The notes under the pieces were generated by a model, which saw only the letters and a program-made list of their open reading frames with translations, searched no databases and was not told the DNA's origin. A stretch of DNA of 64,000 nucleotides, taken from assembly GCA_029227815.1 (NCBI GenBank), contig CP118523.1, positions 1,736,001 through 1,800,000 on the forward strand, read 5' to 3'. A program made the translations under genes and the position numbers. The stretch comes from Clostridiaceae bacterium M8S5 (GTDB lineage: Bacteria; Bacillota; Clostridia; Tissierellales; MCWD3). Below, piece after piece: positions 16,399 to 25,971 of the stretch (positions are counted from its first letter, which is position 1; the number at the start of each line of letters is the position of its first letter).

Positions 16399-17745
16399 AT
16401 GAAAAATAATGCTAGATATATTGCAATAAATATACTTAAAAATATCAATGAAGAAAAAGCATATTCAAACATAGAAGTTAATAAGAACATTAAAAGTGCA
16501 AAAAATCAATTAGACGAGGGATTAATTAGAGAAATTGTATATGGTGTAATTCAAAATAAAATCATGATTGACTACATTATATCCAAATTTTCTAAAACAA
16601 AAATAAAAAAGATAGCACCTATAGTATTAGAAATATTAAGAACAGGTATCTATCAGATAATGTTTATGGATAGGGTGCCTGACAGTGCTAGTTGTAATGA
16701 AAGTGTTAAGATAGCTAAAAAACTAGGACATAGGGCAATACCAGGGTTTGTAAATGGTGTGCTTAGGAATGTAACGAGAAAAAAAGCTGATATATTAAAA
16801 GATGTAGAAAATCTTAAAGGTATAGAATATTTAAATATAAAATATTCTCATCCTAAATGGATGGTAGAGTATTTCATAGATGAATTTGGATATGATTTTA
16901 CAGAAGAACTTTTAAAATCCAACAACAATAGACCAAAGTTGAATATTAGAGTTAATACATTGAAAATAGATAGAAAAAAGTTAATGGAGTTATTGAGAGA
17001 GAAAGATTTTATAGTAAATAAAGCACCCTATAGTAAATATGGTATCGAAATAGAAAATCCTAAAAATATAACTTCATTACAGGAATACAAGAATGGATAT
17101 TTCTCGGTGCAAGATCAGAGTTCTATGTTAGTAGCAGAGATTATGAGCCCAAAACCAGAAAGCTTTGTAATAGACCTATGTAGTGCTCCTGGAGGAAAAA
17201 CATGTCACATAGCTGAGATAATGAAGAACAAAGGAGTTATATTAGCAAGAGATATACATGAGCACAAATTAGAACTAATAGATAAAACAGCTAATAGATT
17301 AGGTATAGATATAATAGACACGCAGTTATTTTCCGCTTTAGAAATAGATAAAGCAATCATGCAGAAGGCGGATTACGTTTTAGTAGATGCACCATGCTCA
17401 GGTCTAGGTTTACTTAGAAGAAAACCAGAGATAAGATATAGGATGAATATAGACAAGATTAAAGAACTATCACAAATTCAACATGATATACTGATAAATG
17501 GTAGTAAGTATGTAAAAAGAGGTGGAACTCTAATTTATAGTACTTGTACCATAAGCACTATTGAAAACTTAAATGTTTTAAACAAGTTTCTAAATGAAAA
17601 CAAAGACTTTGAGTTAGAACCATTTAAGAAAGAGCTAAGTGAAAAGTTAAAGCTTAAGACGAATAATGGGTATGTGAAACTATATCCAAACATCAACAAT
17701 ACTGACGGTTTTTTCATATCAAAGTTAAAAAGAAAAAATATATAA
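16399..17745 (+). CDS. rsmB: 16S rRNA (cytosine-967-C5)-methyltransferase
   Basis: An S-adenosylmethionine-dependent rRNA methyltransferase of the Sun/RsmB family. The N-terminal NusB-like domain covers about residues 1-135. The catalytic domain has DLCSAPGGKTCHIAEIM (SAM binding), DAPCSGLGLLRRKPEI (PC motif) and YSTCTIS with the catalytic Cys. Length 448 aa is standard. GGAGG precedes the ATG. It is followed by rlmN after 144 bases, the same order as in B. subtilis. Confidence 0.96.
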   Translation: MKNNARYIAINILKNINEEKAYSNIEVNKNIKSAKNQLDEGLIREIVYGVIQNKIMIDYIISKFSKTKIKKIAPIVLEILRTGIYQIMFMDRVPDSASCNESVKIAKKLGHRAIPGFVNGVLRNVTRKKADILKDVENLKGIEYLNIKYSHPKWMVEYFIDEFGYDFTEELLKSNNNRPKLNIRVNTLKIDRKKLMELLREKDFIVNKAPYSKYGIEIENPKNITSLQEYKNGYFSVQDQSSMLVAEIMSPKPESFVIDLCSAPGGKTCHIAEIMKNKGVILARDIHEHKLELIDKTANRLGIDIIDTQLFSALEIDKAIMQKADYVLVDAPCSGLGLLRRKPEIRYRMNIDKIKELSQIQHDILINGSKYVKRGGTLIYSTCTISTIENLNVLNKFLNENKDFELEPFKKELSEKLKLKTNNGYVKLYPNINNTDGFFISKLKRKNI

Positions 17746-17889
17746 CAAAATTTAAGTATTAGTACAATATTGATAAACACTGCATGTACAATGATTTAAC
17801 ATACCATTAGTGCAAACAAAACTATGAAAATACGTTTTTTTTTGATAATATATAAATAGCTATGTGTTATTGTAGCTTGGAGGGATAAT

Positions 17890-18930
17890 TTGAATAATAG
17901 AAGCGATATAAAATCTTATACACTAAAAGAGCTAAGAGATATTTTAGCAAATAAGAACATAAAACCTTTTAGAGCAAACCAAATATTTGGATTTGTGCAT
18001 AAAAAAAATATAAGATGTATAGATGATATACCAGTGCTATCAAAAGATTTAAAAAGTAAACTAAAAGAATGCTTTTATATAGATAATATAAAGATAGCCA
18101 AAAGATATGACTCAAAGATAGACGATACAAAAAAGTATTTGTTTAGATTAAGAGATAATAATATAATTGAGAGTGTGCTAATGAAATATAAGCACGGTAA
18201 TACGGTTTGTATATCTACTCAAGTTGGATGTAGAATGGGTTGTAGCTTTTGCGCTTCAACCAAACAGGGACTTATTAGAAACTTAACATCAGGGGAAATC
18301 GCAGATCAGATATACAAGATACAAAGTGATCAAGATTTAAAAATCAGTAATATAGTGCTAATGGGCTCTGGTGAGCCATTTGATAATTATGAGAATGTAC
18401 TGAAGTTTCTTGATATAATCCACGATGAGTTGGGTTTAAAGATAGGCTATAGACATATTACATTATCGACATGTGGTATAGTTCCTAAGATATATGATTT
18501 TGCAGATAAAAAGTTACCTGTCACGTTGTCAATATCTTTACATTCAGCCATAGATGATGATCGCAAAAAGATAATGCCAATAGCTAATAAATACAAACTA
18601 AAAGAGATAATAAAAGCATGTGAATATTATATAAATAAAACTAATAGAAGAATAACTTTTGAATATACTTTAATAGATGCAGTTAATGACAGTAAGAAAA
18701 ATGCTTTAGAAATATATGAATTAGTAAAAGGGCTTTTATGTCATGTTAACTTAATACCACTAAATAGTATAAAAGAATCAGATTATAGTAAATCAAACAA
18801 AGATAATGTAAAAAGGTTTGCTGATGTATTAAATCAAAAGGGTATAAGTACCACAGTTAGAAGAGAAATGGGTTCTGATATAAATGCAGCATGTGGTCAA
18901 CTTAGAAATAACTATATTAATCAAGACTAG
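17890..18930 (+). CDS. rlmN: 23S rRNA (adenine-2503-C2)-methyltransferase
   Basis: A radical SAM methyltransferase acting on A2503 of 23S rRNA and A37 of some tRNAs. The CRMGCSFCAS cluster motif (CxxxCxxC) is near residue 112, and the GSGEPFDNY and SLHSAIDDDRKKIMP motifs follow. The C-terminal NAACGQL holds the second catalytic Cys. It starts from TTG after GGAGGG. Length 346 aa. I see no residue pattern that would single out the related resistance enzyme Cfr; the context is the housekeeping copy. Confidence 0.96.
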   Translation: MNNRSDIKSYTLKELRDILANKNIKPFRANQIFGFVHKKNIRCIDDIPVLSKDLKSKLKECFYIDNIKIAKRYDSKIDDTKKYLFRLRDNNIIESVLMKYKHGNTVCISTQVGCRMGCSFCASTKQGLIRNLTSGEIADQIYKIQSDQDLKISNIVLMGSGEPFDNYENVLKFLDIIHDELGLKIGYRHITLSTCGIVPKIYDFADKKLPVTLSISLHSAIDDDRKKIMPIANKYKLKEIIKACEYYINKTNRRITFEYTLIDAVNDSKKNALEIYELVKGLLCHVNLIPLNSIKESDYSKSNKDNVKRFADVLNQKGISTTVRREMGSDINAACGQLRNNYINQD

Positions 18931-18963
18931 AAATAATTTTTATTTTTGGAGTGGAGGGTTTAT

Positions 18964-19698
18964 ATGATCTTTGGTGTTTGTTCTGATATAGGAAAAATAA
19001 GAACAGTCAATCAGGATTTATACTATAATTCTGAATGCAAAGAATTACCGTTATTTGTGGTAGCAGATGGCATGGGTGGACATAATGGAGGAGAAACTGC
19101 AAGCTATTTAGCTATTAAGACTATAAAAGAGATGATAAATAAACATAAAGAAGAGTTAATAAATAAAGAAATACAGATACCTAAATTTATACAAGATGTT
19201 TTTAAAGAAGCAAATAGTGTAATTTACAAGGAAGGTAATAACAACAAAATATTGTATGGAATGGGTACTACATTGACCGCAATTTACTTTAGTGAAAAAT
19301 CAGCGATAATTGGACATGTAGGTGACAGTAGAGCATACCTTCTAAAAGATAATAAATTAATACAATTGACACAAGATCACTCTTTAGTTGCTGAACTAGT
19401 TAAAAATGGTAGTATATCAAGTGAAGAAGCTAAAAACCATCCTCAAAAACATGTAATTACAAGAGCATTAGGTACTAATAAACACCTAAAATTCGATATG
19501 TTTGAAAGAGAAATCGAAATTGGAGACACGTATATGCTATGCTCAGATGGTTTAACAAATATGCTTGATGACGAAGAGATTAAAAAAGTACTTAGTACTA
19601 TAAATGACCCACAGGAAATGTGCGATTGTCTTATAGAGAAGGCAAATCAGCATGGTGGAGATGACAATATTACTGTTTTAACAATAAAGATTGATTAG
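18964..19698 (+). CDS. PP2C-type Ser/Thr protein phosphatase (PrpC/Stp)
   Basis: The metal-dependent phosphatase partner of the kinase that follows. PP2C motifs seen: VADGMGGHNGGE, 'GTTLTAIYF', HVGDSRAYL, 'DHSLVAELVKNGSI', SDGLTNML and the final GGDDNITVL. All metal-binding aspartates appear intact. The start is the ATG at 18964 with GGAGGG; an upstream in-frame TTG lies inside the binding site region. Length 244 aa. It is separated from prkC by only 16 bases, the conserved prpC-prkC arrangement. Confidence 0.95.
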   Translation: MIFGVCSDIGKIRTVNQDLYYNSECKELPLFVVADGMGGHNGGETASYLAIKTIKEMINKHKEELINKEIQIPKFIQDVFKEANSVIYKEGNNNKILYGMGTTLTAIYFSEKSAIIGHVGDSRAYLLKDNKLIQLTQDHSLVAELVKNGSISSEEAKNHPQKHVITRALGTNKHLKFDMFEREIEIGDTYMLCSDGLTNMLDDEEIKKVLSTINDPQEMCDCLIEKANQHGGDDNITVLTIKID

Positions 19699-19714
19699 GA
19701 AAGAGGTTATTAAT

Positions 19715-21742
19715 ATGATAGGGAAAACTCTAGGCAATAGATATGAAATTATAGAGAGAATAGGCGGAGGAGGTATGGCAGTAGTATATAAAGCTAAATG
19801 TCGCCTTCTAAATAGATATGTTGCTGTTAAAGTACTGCGTGAAGAGTTTACAAATAATGAGGATTTTATAAATAGATTCAACAGAGAATCACAATCAGCA
19901 GCGAGCTTAACTCATGAAAATATAGTAGGGATATATGATGTTGGCTGTGAAGACAACACATATTATATTGTAATGGAATATGTAAAAGGAAAAACATTAA
20001 AACAATTAATAAGAGAAAAAGGGAAGCTAAAGCCTAAAAAAGTAATAGAGATAAGTATGCAAATAGCCAAAGCGCTTAATAATGCGCACAAAAACAATAT
20101 AGTGCATAGAGATATAAAGCCACACAATATACTAATAAATGAAGAAGGAAAAATAAAAGTAACAGATTTTGGTATAGCTAGGGCAGCTACGTCATCAACA
20201 GTTACAGTAACAAGCAATGTAATAGGCTCAGTGCATTATTTTTCTCCAGAGCAAGCTAGAGGAGGATATACTGATGCAAAATCGGATATATACTCACTAG
20301 GAATTGTAATGTATGAGATGCTGACAGGGGAAGTTCCTTTTCAAGGAGACAGTCCGATATCAGTAGCTTTAAAGCATATAAGAGAAGATATAGCACCTCT
20401 AGGAAATGTAGATGATACTATACCAAAGGCATTGGAAAAAATAGTGACAAAAGCTGTTCAAAAAGATCAAGCACTTAGATATGATAGTGCTGAAGATATA
20501 ATAAATGACTTAGAGAAAGCAAGCAATAATATGCAAGATGATACAATAGAATTTAAGAATTTTGATGATTCTCCGACAATGGTGATACCAAAAGAAGATG
20601 TTTTAATTGAAAGTGACAAGCTATTGAAAGAAGATAATGAGACAAAGGATATAAAAATGCCGATAAAAAGGAGAAGACCTTCTAAAGGAAAAGCTACTAA
20701 AACTAAAGATAATGAAAAAGTAGCAAGTAAAGGTTCAAGAGTATTAACAGCAATAGCAGCTGTGGTATTGGCGTTTATAGTTGTAGGTGCATTAGCGTTT
20801 GGTTATATACATTTTAAGGATGCATTCATAAAAGATGAAGTAACACTTCCTAATCTAGTAGGACTAGACGTAAAAGTTGCAGAAAAACAAATGCAAGATT
20901 TAGGGTTGAAACTAGTTGTCAAGAAAGAAGAGTTTAATGATGAATATGGAGAGGGCAAGATTATAAGCCAATCAGAGGAAGTTGGAAGCAAGCTGAAAAC
21001 AGATTATCCAGTTGAAGTAAATGTAAGTAAGGGAACAAAGCTAATAGAAGTGCCAGATTTGATAAGTAAATCAGCAAATGAAGCTGAGATTGCACTAAGT
21101 GACGTAACACTAAAAGAGGGTGAAGTAACACATGAATTTAGTGAGTATCCTAGAGGAATAGTAATATCACAAAGTCCAAAGGCATTTGAGCAGGTAAAAG
21201 AAGGTACAAAAGTTTCATATACTGTGAGTAATGGACCTAAAGTTGAATATTTGATAATGCCAAAATATACAGGAAAAGATGTAGAGGCAGCTAAAAAATT
21301 GCTTGTTTCAAATGGGTTTGTAGTAGGAGAGATAAAATACGAAAAAAATAATGATGTCCCTAAAGGAGTAGTAATATCACAAAGTCATCCAGCAGGACAG
21401 GAAGTTGAATCAGGAATAAAAATTAGTCTTGTAGTGAGCAATGGGAGTCAAAATACAGATGGCGATAGTGAGGATAATAATGAAGAAGATACAAGTACAG
21501 TGGAAACTAATGTACCAGCAGGTTCAAAATCTACGCCTATAAAACTCCAGTTGCCAGAAGGTAAAGATAAAGTAGCAATAAAAATATATAGAATACAAAA
21601 CGATAAAAAAGAAGTTGTATATGATAAAACTGTGACCAATAACAATGGTGGAATAAAAATACTAGTAACAGGAGAAGGGAAATGTAAATTTGAAATTTAC
21701 TTTGATGGAGTGAATATAGGTTCGCTCGAGCATACATTTTAG
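19715..21742 (+). CDS. prkC: PASTA-domain Ser/Thr kinase
   Basis: A membrane kinase that senses muropeptides or lipid II. The Hanks-type kinase domain (about 1-270) has GGGGMAVVY (read as GIGGGGMAVVY-like loop), AVKVL with the ATP lysine, HRDIKPHNILI, DFG and SPEQARG. A basic juxtamembrane stretch and one transmembrane helix (about 342-366) follow, then three PASTA repeats (about 373-440, 441-508, 509-578), an acidic linker and a C-terminal beta domain. The ATG at 19715 follows AAGAGG. Length 675 aa. Paired with the PP2C gene upstream and rsgA downstream, as in B. subtilis, where PrkC affects spore germination and envelope processes. Confidence 0.95.
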   Translation: MIGKTLGNRYEIIERIGGGGMAVVYKAKCRLLNRYVAVKVLREEFTNNEDFINRFNRESQSAASLTHENIVGIYDVGCEDNTYYIVMEYVKGKTLKQLIREKGKLKPKKVIEISMQIAKALNNAHKNNIVHRDIKPHNILINEEGKIKVTDFGIARAATSSTVTVTSNVIGSVHYFSPEQARGGYTDAKSDIYSLGIVMYEMLTGEVPFQGDSPISVALKHIREDIAPLGNVDDTIPKALEKIVTKAVQKDQALRYDSAEDIINDLEKASNNMQDDTIEFKNFDDSPTMVIPKEDVLIESDKLLKEDNETKDIKMPIKRRRPSKGKATKTKDNEKVASKGSRVLTAIAAVVLAFIVVGALAFGYIHFKDAFIKDEVTLPNLVGLDVKVAEKQMQDLGLKLVVKKEEFNDEYGEGKIISQSEEVGSKLKTDYPVEVNVSKGTKLIEVPDLISKSANEAEIALSDVTLKEGEVTHEFSEYPRGIVISQSPKAFEQVKEGTKVSYTVSNGPKVEYLIMPKYTGKDVEAAKKLLVSNGFVVGEIKYEKNNDVPKGVVISQSHPAGQEVESGIKISLVVSNGSQNTDGDSEDNNEEDTSTVETNVPAGSKSTPIKLQLPEGKDKVAIKIYRIQNDKKEVVYDKTVTNNNGGIKILVTGEGKCKFEIYFDGVNIGSLEHTF

Positions 21743-21753
21743 GAGGTTGATAT

Positions 21754-22629
21754 ATGCTTGAAGGCATAATAATAAAAGGAGTAGGGGGCAATTACTACGT
21801 AAAGACAGCTAGTGGTGTTCTCGAATGTAGAGCAAGAGGATTATTCAGAAAACAAAAAATAAAACCATTAATAGGTGATAAAGTTATGGTAGAAGTTATT
21901 GATGGTGATAAAGCTGGTTATATAAAGGAGATAAAAGACAGAGATAACCAGCTAGTTAGACCAACAGTTGCCAATGTGTCTCAAGCAATCATAGTATTTG
22001 CTATAATAAATCCGGCGCCTAATCTATGGTTATTAGATAGGTTTCTGATTAATGCAGAAAAAAACAACATTGATGCATTAGTTTGCATAAATAAAATTGA
22101 TTTAGCAAAAGATGAAGAAGTAAATAATATGGCTGACATATATAGAAAAGCTGGTTATAAAGTTTTGTGTACAAGTATCAAGAAAAATATAGGTATTAGT
22201 GCTTTAAGAGAATGTCTCAAAGGCAATATAACAGTTTTTGCAGGTCCATCTGGGGTGGGTAAATCAAGTTTGTTAAATATGGTCGAACCTGGTTTAAAGC
22301 TTACGACAGGAGATATAAGCAAAAAAACAAATAGAGGAAAACATACTACTAGAAGTACAAAGTTATTAGAACTAGAAACTGATGGTTGGGTTGTAGATAC
22401 ACCTGGTTTTAGTGCATTAGATATAGATAACATTAAGGAAGAAGAATTAAAAGATTTTTTCATTGATATAAAAAGCTATAGTTATGAATGTAGATTTAAT
22501 AGTTGTATGCATATTAACGAGCCTGATTGCAGAGTTAAAGAAGCAGTCGAAAATGGAGAAATAAGTAAAGAGAGATACCAAAGCTATTTAAGATTTATGC
22601 AGGAAATAAAACAAAAAAGGAGATACTAG
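21754..22629 (+). CDS. rsgA: Ribosome small subunit-dependent GTPase A
   Basis: A circularly permuted GTPase that checks 30S maturation. An OB fold comes first (residues 1-65), then the G4 motif NKID near residue 110. G1 GPSGVGKSS and G3 DTPGFSALD follow, and last a C-terminal zinc module with Cys/His residues in [16 protein letters not shown]. Length 291 aa. Located immediately after prkC, which in other Firmicutes phosphorylates RsgA (known), so the neighbours are probably functionally linked. Confidence 0.97.
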   Translation: MLEGIIIKGVGGNYYVKTASGVLECRARGLFRKQKIKPLIGDKVMVEVIDGDKAGYIKEIKDRDNQLVRPTVANVSQAIIVFAIINPAPNLWLLDRFLINAEKNNIDALVCINKIDLAKDEEVNNMADIYRKAGYKVLCTSIKKNIGISALRECLKGNITVFAGPSGVGKSSLLNMVEPGLKLTTGDISKKTNRGKHTTRSTKLLELETDGWVVDTPGFSALDIDNIKEEELKDFFIDIKSYSYECRFNSCMHINEPDCRVKEAVENGEISKERYQSYLRFMQEIKQKRRY

Positions 22630-22630
22630 A

Positions 22631-23287
22631 ATGATTAAGATTTCACCATCAATATTATCAGCTGATTTTGGTAATATAAAAGAGGATATAAAGAGAGTAG
22701 AAGATGCAGGAGTAGATTTACTACATATAGACGTTATGGATGGGTCATTTGTTCCAAACATTACTTTTGGACAGGTTGTAATAAAGGATTTTAGAAAGAT
22801 TACAGATATCCCTTTTGATGTTCATCTTATGATAGATAATCCAGAAAGATATATAGATGATTTTGTTAAGGCTGGAGCAAATATCATAACAGTACATTAT
22901 GAGTCTACTCCACACGTACATAGAGCATTGCAGCTTATAAAAAGTCATGGTATTAAAGCAGGGATAGCTTTAAATCCTGCAACGCCAGTTGAGAGTGTTA
23001 AACATATACTAGATATGGTTGATATGGTTTTGATTATGACTGTTAATCCAGGTTTTGGTGGACAGAAGTTCATAGAAGCTATGAAAGATAAAATTAAGCA
23101 ACTAAAGTTTATGATAGATGAGAGAAGCCTTGATATTGATATACAAGTAGATGGTGGTATAAAAGAAGAAAACATAGCGGAAGTTTACGAGTGTGGTGCT
23201 AATGTTTTTGTAGCAGGCTCAGCAGTATTTAATTCTGATGATATAAATAAGACTATAAATAAATTTAGAGAGCTTACTGATTTTTAG
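22631..23287 (+). CDS. rpe: Ribulose-phosphate 3-epimerase
   Basis: Interconverts ribulose-5-phosphate and xylulose-5-phosphate. TIM-barrel motifs: [29 protein letters not shown] with metal ligands, 'FDVHLMI', '[12 protein letters not shown]' and the phosphate-binding VDGGI and GSAVF. Length 218 aa. It starts one base after the rsgA stop, so translation is probably coupled. Confidence 0.97.
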   Translation: MIKISPSILSADFGNIKEDIKRVEDAGVDLLHIDVMDGSFVPNITFGQVVIKDFRKITDIPFDVHLMIDNPERYIDDFVKAGANIITVHYESTPHVHRALQLIKSHGIKAGIALNPATPVESVKHILDMVDMVLIMTVNPGFGGQKFIEAMKDKIKQLKFMIDERSLDIDIQVDGGIKEENIAEVYECGANVFVAGSAVFNSDDINKTINKFRELTDF

Positions 23288-23301
23288 AAAGAGGGAAAGA
23301 A

Positions 23302-23937
23302 ATGAATGTAGCTATATTTGGGAGTGGAAGGACTTTAAAAGAGAATATAGTAAAGAAAATCACAAAGGATGCTGACCTCATCATCTGTGCAGATGGTGGA
23401 GTAAAGCACCTTTTTAAATATGGAATTTTTCCAGATGTAGTAGTAGGAGATTTAGATTCCATAAAAATAGAGAATTTAAATATATTAAAGCAAAGAGAAA
23501 TTGAGATAGTAAAGTTTCCTACAGACAAAGATTATACAGATATGGAGATTGCACTTGAATATGCAATTAAATCAGGAGCAAAAGAGATACATATAGGTGG
23601 AGCAACAGGTAGCAGGATGGATCACTCACTAGGAAATGTTTTATTACTAAGCTCTGTACATGATAAAGGAATAAAAGCAACAATTTATGATAATAGCAAT
23701 GAGATAACAATCCTAAAAGAAGAATCTGGAGTCTTTGATAATACCCATAAATACATATCAATTTTACCAGTTACACAAGATGGAGCAATTGTTAGCACTG
23801 ATGGGATGAAATATGAAGTAAATCAAAAAAGATATAAATTTGCTTCTTTATTTGGAGTAAGCAATGAAATATTAAAAGAAAGTGCAAAGATTACAATACA
23901 CAAAGGGGTTTGTATTGTTATAAAAGCAGATGACTAA
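23302..23937 (+). CDS. thiN: Thiamine pyrophosphokinase
   Basis: Transfers pyrophosphate from ATP to thiamine. Visible motifs are CADGGVKHLFKYGIFPDVVVG-DLDSI (broken here for length: the ADGG and DLDS acidic motifs), 'PTDKDYTDME' and the GGATGSRMDHSLGN motif. Length 211 aa. Lies 14 bases after rpe; the rsgA-rpe-thiN order is the classic Firmicute arrangement. Confidence 0.95.
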   Translation: MNVAIFGSGRTLKENIVKKITKDADLIICADGGVKHLFKYGIFPDVVVGDLDSIKIENLNILKQREIEIVKFPTDKDYTDMEIALEYAIKSGAKEIHIGGATGSRMDHSLGNVLLLSSVHDKGIKATIYDNSNEITILKEESGVFDNTHKYISILPVTQDGAIVSTDGMKYEVNQKRYKFASLFGVSNEILKESAKITIHKGVCIVIKADD

Positions 23938-23955
23938 TAAATAGGAGCGAAGAAT

Positions 23956-24432
23956 ATGCAATTATTAGAGATAGTACCTAAGAAAAGTATAGGTCCAGTT
24001 GAATTAGGAATGGATAGAAAAGAAGTATATGCTATATTAGGAGAGCCTAAAGAAGCAGGAAAAGGCCTGGAATGGGTAAATGATTATCACATACAATATG
24101 ATGATAATGATAAGGTTATATTTATAGAGATACCCAATTCCTTTATAGACACGCACTTTGTTTTATATAAGGGTGTAGATGTATTTGCCACAGAAGCAAA
24201 GATATTGGTTAAAATACTGTCAGAGGATGGAGATTATGAGGATGAAGATGAAGGATATAGCTATAGTTTTAACTCATTGGGAATAGGGTTTTGGCGACCA
24301 GTAGTTTTTGAATATGAAATGGTATACGATCCAGAGTTTCAAGAATTGCTTCCTGAAATACAACTAGACGAAATCAAACATAGATTCTTTGAGACAGTAT
24401 GTGTGTTTGTAGATGATTATTATAAAAAATAG
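23956..24432 (+). CDS. Unrecognised 158-aa acidic protein
   Basis: I do not recognise this gene. Its first 60 residues, 'IGPVELGMDRKEVYAILGEP' followed by a run to 'YHIQYDDNDKVIFIEI', resemble the helix-turn and beta pattern of SmpA/OmlA- or BLIP-like folds (G-x-S/D-x-x-E-V-x-x-x-L-G-x-P). The rest is acidic with aromatic residues (about EDEDEGYSYSFNSLGIGFWRP). There is no signal peptide or membrane segment. AGGAG precedes the ATG. It lies 18 bases after thiN and ends before a terminator, so it is the last gene of that transcript. The fold suggestion is inference. Confidence 0.75.
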   Translation: MQLLEIVPKKSIGPVELGMDRKEVYAILGEPKEAGKGLEWVNDYHIQYDDNDKVIFIEIPNSFIDTHFVLYKGVDVFATEAKILVKILSEDGDYEDEDEGYSYSFNSLGIGFWRPVVFEYEMVYDPEFQELLPEIQLDEIKHRFFETVCVFVDDYYKK

Positions 24433-24459
24433 TAACAAAAACATAATATGATTAATAAT

Positions 24460-24518
24460 ATAGTATTAATAAATATTTAGAGACATTGTGCTTTCGGATA
24501 TTATTAATACTATTTTTG
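24460..24518 (+). terminator. Terminator after the 158-aa gene
   Basis: A 13-bp perfect inverted repeat ATAGTATTAATAA (24460-24472) / TTATTAATACTAT (24501-24513) followed by TTTTGTT. The long loop and AT-only stem make it moderate in strength. Confidence 0.6.
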
Positions 24519-24533
24519 TTTTGGAGGAGGGAG

Positions 24534-24746
24534 ATGAATAATTTATTATCACGAATAAGTAGAAAGTTTAGTAAAATAAGAGGAAGGAAATTAAGGATTA
24601 GCAAAAACATGAAACATATTATAGGAATAGTTCTAGGGGTAGTAGGTGCCATAATTATAATACAAGTAGTACCTATGTCTATATGGTTCTTCTTACTTGG
24701 AATACTTCTGTTAGCACTGGCTTGGGCATTGTTTAATATGTTATAG
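24534..24746 (+). CDS. Small membrane protein, 70 aa
   Basis: A basic N-terminus (about residues 1-26, rich in R and K: SRISRKFSKIRGRKLR) is followed by two closely spaced hydrophobic helices (about 27-46 and 50-69, with IGIVLGVVGAIIII and SIWFFLLGILLLALA). The start ATG at 24534 follows GGAGGAGGGAG. There is no known family. It is one of two tiny membrane genes that occupy the place where B. subtilis has spoVM, between thiN and rpmB, but the sequence is not SpoVM-like. Confidence 0.75.
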   Translation: MNNLLSRISRKFSKIRGRKLRISKNMKHIIGIVLGVVGAIIIIQVVPMSIWFFLLGILLLALAWALFNML

Positions 24747-24757
24747 GGGTGAATGAT

Positions 24758-24901
24758 ATGTTTATGAGGAGTAAATTGTTAATAGTATCTTTGTTTGCAG
24801 TTTTCATGATTATAGGTGTCATATTTTTACCAAGTTGGATAGTTTTAGCTGTCGTTGGAATCAGCTTGATGAAAATAGGGTTACATATATACTGTAGATG
24901 A
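24758..24901 (+). CDS. Small membrane protein, 47 aa
   Basis: A 47-residue frame with GGGGTG upstream, starting MFMRSKLLIVSLFAVFMIIG and ending with Cys-Arg. It has one or two hydrophobic stretches with a Pro-Ser-Trp break in the middle. It lies 11 bases after the 70-aa membrane gene, so the two are probably translated together. Not recognised. Followed by a strong bidirectional terminator. Confidence 0.62.
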   Translation: MFMRSKLLIVSLFAVFMIIGVIFLPSWIVLAVVGISLMKIGLHIYCR

Positions 24902-24932
24902 GAGGTTATATAATAACCAATATAGTGGGTAA

Positions 24933-24994
24933 TTTAAAAAAATTCACGGATAGTAGTGTACCATAGTGTACATAACTAGTCGTGAATTTTTTTA
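24933..24994. terminator. Bidirectional terminator between the small membrane genes and rpmB
   Basis: AATTCACG (24941-24948) pairs with CGTGAATT (24981-24988), with an inner GTGTAC/GTACA pairing. There is a T run on the plus-strand side (24987-24993) and an A run on the left that becomes T on the minus strand. It separates convergent transcripts. Confidence 0.75.
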
Positions 24995-25030
24995 ATAACG
25001 TTAACGTTTAGCTTTTTATTGATTATTTTA

Positions 25031-25222
25031 TTATAAAGCTCTTTTAACTTTTTCTGATCTTAAACATCTAGTGCAAACATTCATTTTCTTAATAGTACCA
25101 TCTATAGAAACTTTAACTTTATGAACATTAGGCTTCCAAGTTCTTTTTATATGTTTCTTAGAGAAAGTAACTATGTTTCCTGATACTTTACCCTTGCCAC
25201 AAACTTCACAAAACTTAGACAT
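25031..25222 (-). CDS. rpmB: 50S ribosomal protein L28
   Basis: A 63-aa L28 of the zinc-binding type: CEVCGKGKVSGN at the start and CTRCLRSEKVKRAL at the end, giving two CxxC pairs. The start is ATG 25222, after AAGGAGGTG; three codons upstream are in frame but precede nothing. It is transcribed against its neighbours, as rpmB is in B. subtilis. The four-cysteine form means it depends on zinc (family knowledge). Confidence 0.97.
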   Translation of the reverse strand: MSKFCEVCGKGKVSGNIVTFSKKHIKRTWKPNVHKVKVSIDGTIKKMNVCTRCLRSEKVKRAL

Positions 25223-25275
25223 ATAAAACACCTCCTTAAACTGTTACTCTTTAACGAAAACCTGCGAACATTACT

Positions 25276-25305
25276 ATTCTAACATAGTTACACATAATAT
25301 TGCAA
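25276..25305 (-). promoter_or_regulatory. Sigma-A promoter of rpmB
   Basis: On the minus strand, TTGCAA (25305-25300), an 18-base spacer and TAGAAT (25281-25276), about 50 bases upstream of the rpmB start codon. Confidence 0.6.
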
Positions 25306-25449
25306 TAAAAACTTAAAAATAGTATTATATATTAAGTGAGTTATATATATAATATAATGTAACAACATAATTATAATATGTCTTATGCTAGTATTGGTTA
25401 TAAAGTAATCTTTGCTTAGTATAACCAATTTATTGAAGTATAATAATAA

Positions 25450-25524
25450 TTGTATTTGTCGACAGAATTTATTATAATTAGAATAACAGAATCAGTTGAC
25501 TAATGTATATACTTAAAATAAACT
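25450..25524 (+). promoter_or_regulatory. Two candidate promoters for asp23-fakA
   Basis: TTGTAT (25450-25455), 17 bases, TATAAT (25473-25478); and TTGACT (25496-25501), 17 bases, TAAACT (25519-25524). Either could serve the gene at 25596. The rest of the 370-base divergent gap (25223-25595) is very AT-rich and shows nothing else. Confidence 0.5.
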
Positions 25525-25595
25525 TATTAATATTGAATGAGATATGACAATGATGTATTATAATATGAGATAGATGAATAAAGAGGAGGTTAGTT

Positions 25596-25958
25596 ATGCC
25601 GAAAACTATTAACAATCAATATGGAGATATAAAAATAGATGAAAATGTTTTTGCGAGTATAGCAGGACTTGCAGCTATGGAATGTTATGGACTTGTTGGG
25701 ATGGCTGCTAGAGGTACAACAGATAACTTAGTTAGATTGTTAAGAAAAGAACATCTGACAAAAGGTGTTAAGGTAACAATAAATGGTGAAGAAGTAAATA
25801 TCGATTTATTTATAATAGTTCAATTTGGAACAAAAATATCTGTTGTTGCGGATAATATAATTGGCAAAGTTAAATACAATGTACAACAATTAACTGGAGT
25901 TAATGTAAACAAAGTTAATGTATATGTACAAGGTGTAAGAGTTCAAAAGGAAAAGTAG
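25596..25958 (+). CDS. Asp23/Gls24 family envelope stress protein (YloU)
   Basis: A 120-aa Asp23 protein. The family helix-strand pattern is visible in 'FASIAGLAAMECYGLVGMA' and near the end in VNKVNVYVQGVRVQ. Members are membrane-associated or cytoplasmic proteins tied to envelope homeostasis. It always precedes the DAK-like gene in Firmicutes (yloU-yloV), as here with 13 bases between. GAGGAGG precedes the ATG. Confidence 0.94.
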   Translation: MPKTINNQYGDIKIDENVFASIAGLAAMECYGLVGMAARGTTDNLVRLLRKEHLTKGVKVTINGEEVNIDLFIIVQFGTKISVVADNIIGKVKYNVQQLTGVNVNKVNVYVQGVRVQKEK

Positions 25959-25971
25959 GGAGGAAGCAGTA

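Noticed and set aside
17746..17889. Possible RNA element between rsmB and rlmN.
   Set aside because: Only AT-rich sequence and a run of nine T; no stable hairpin or conserved block that I can defend.
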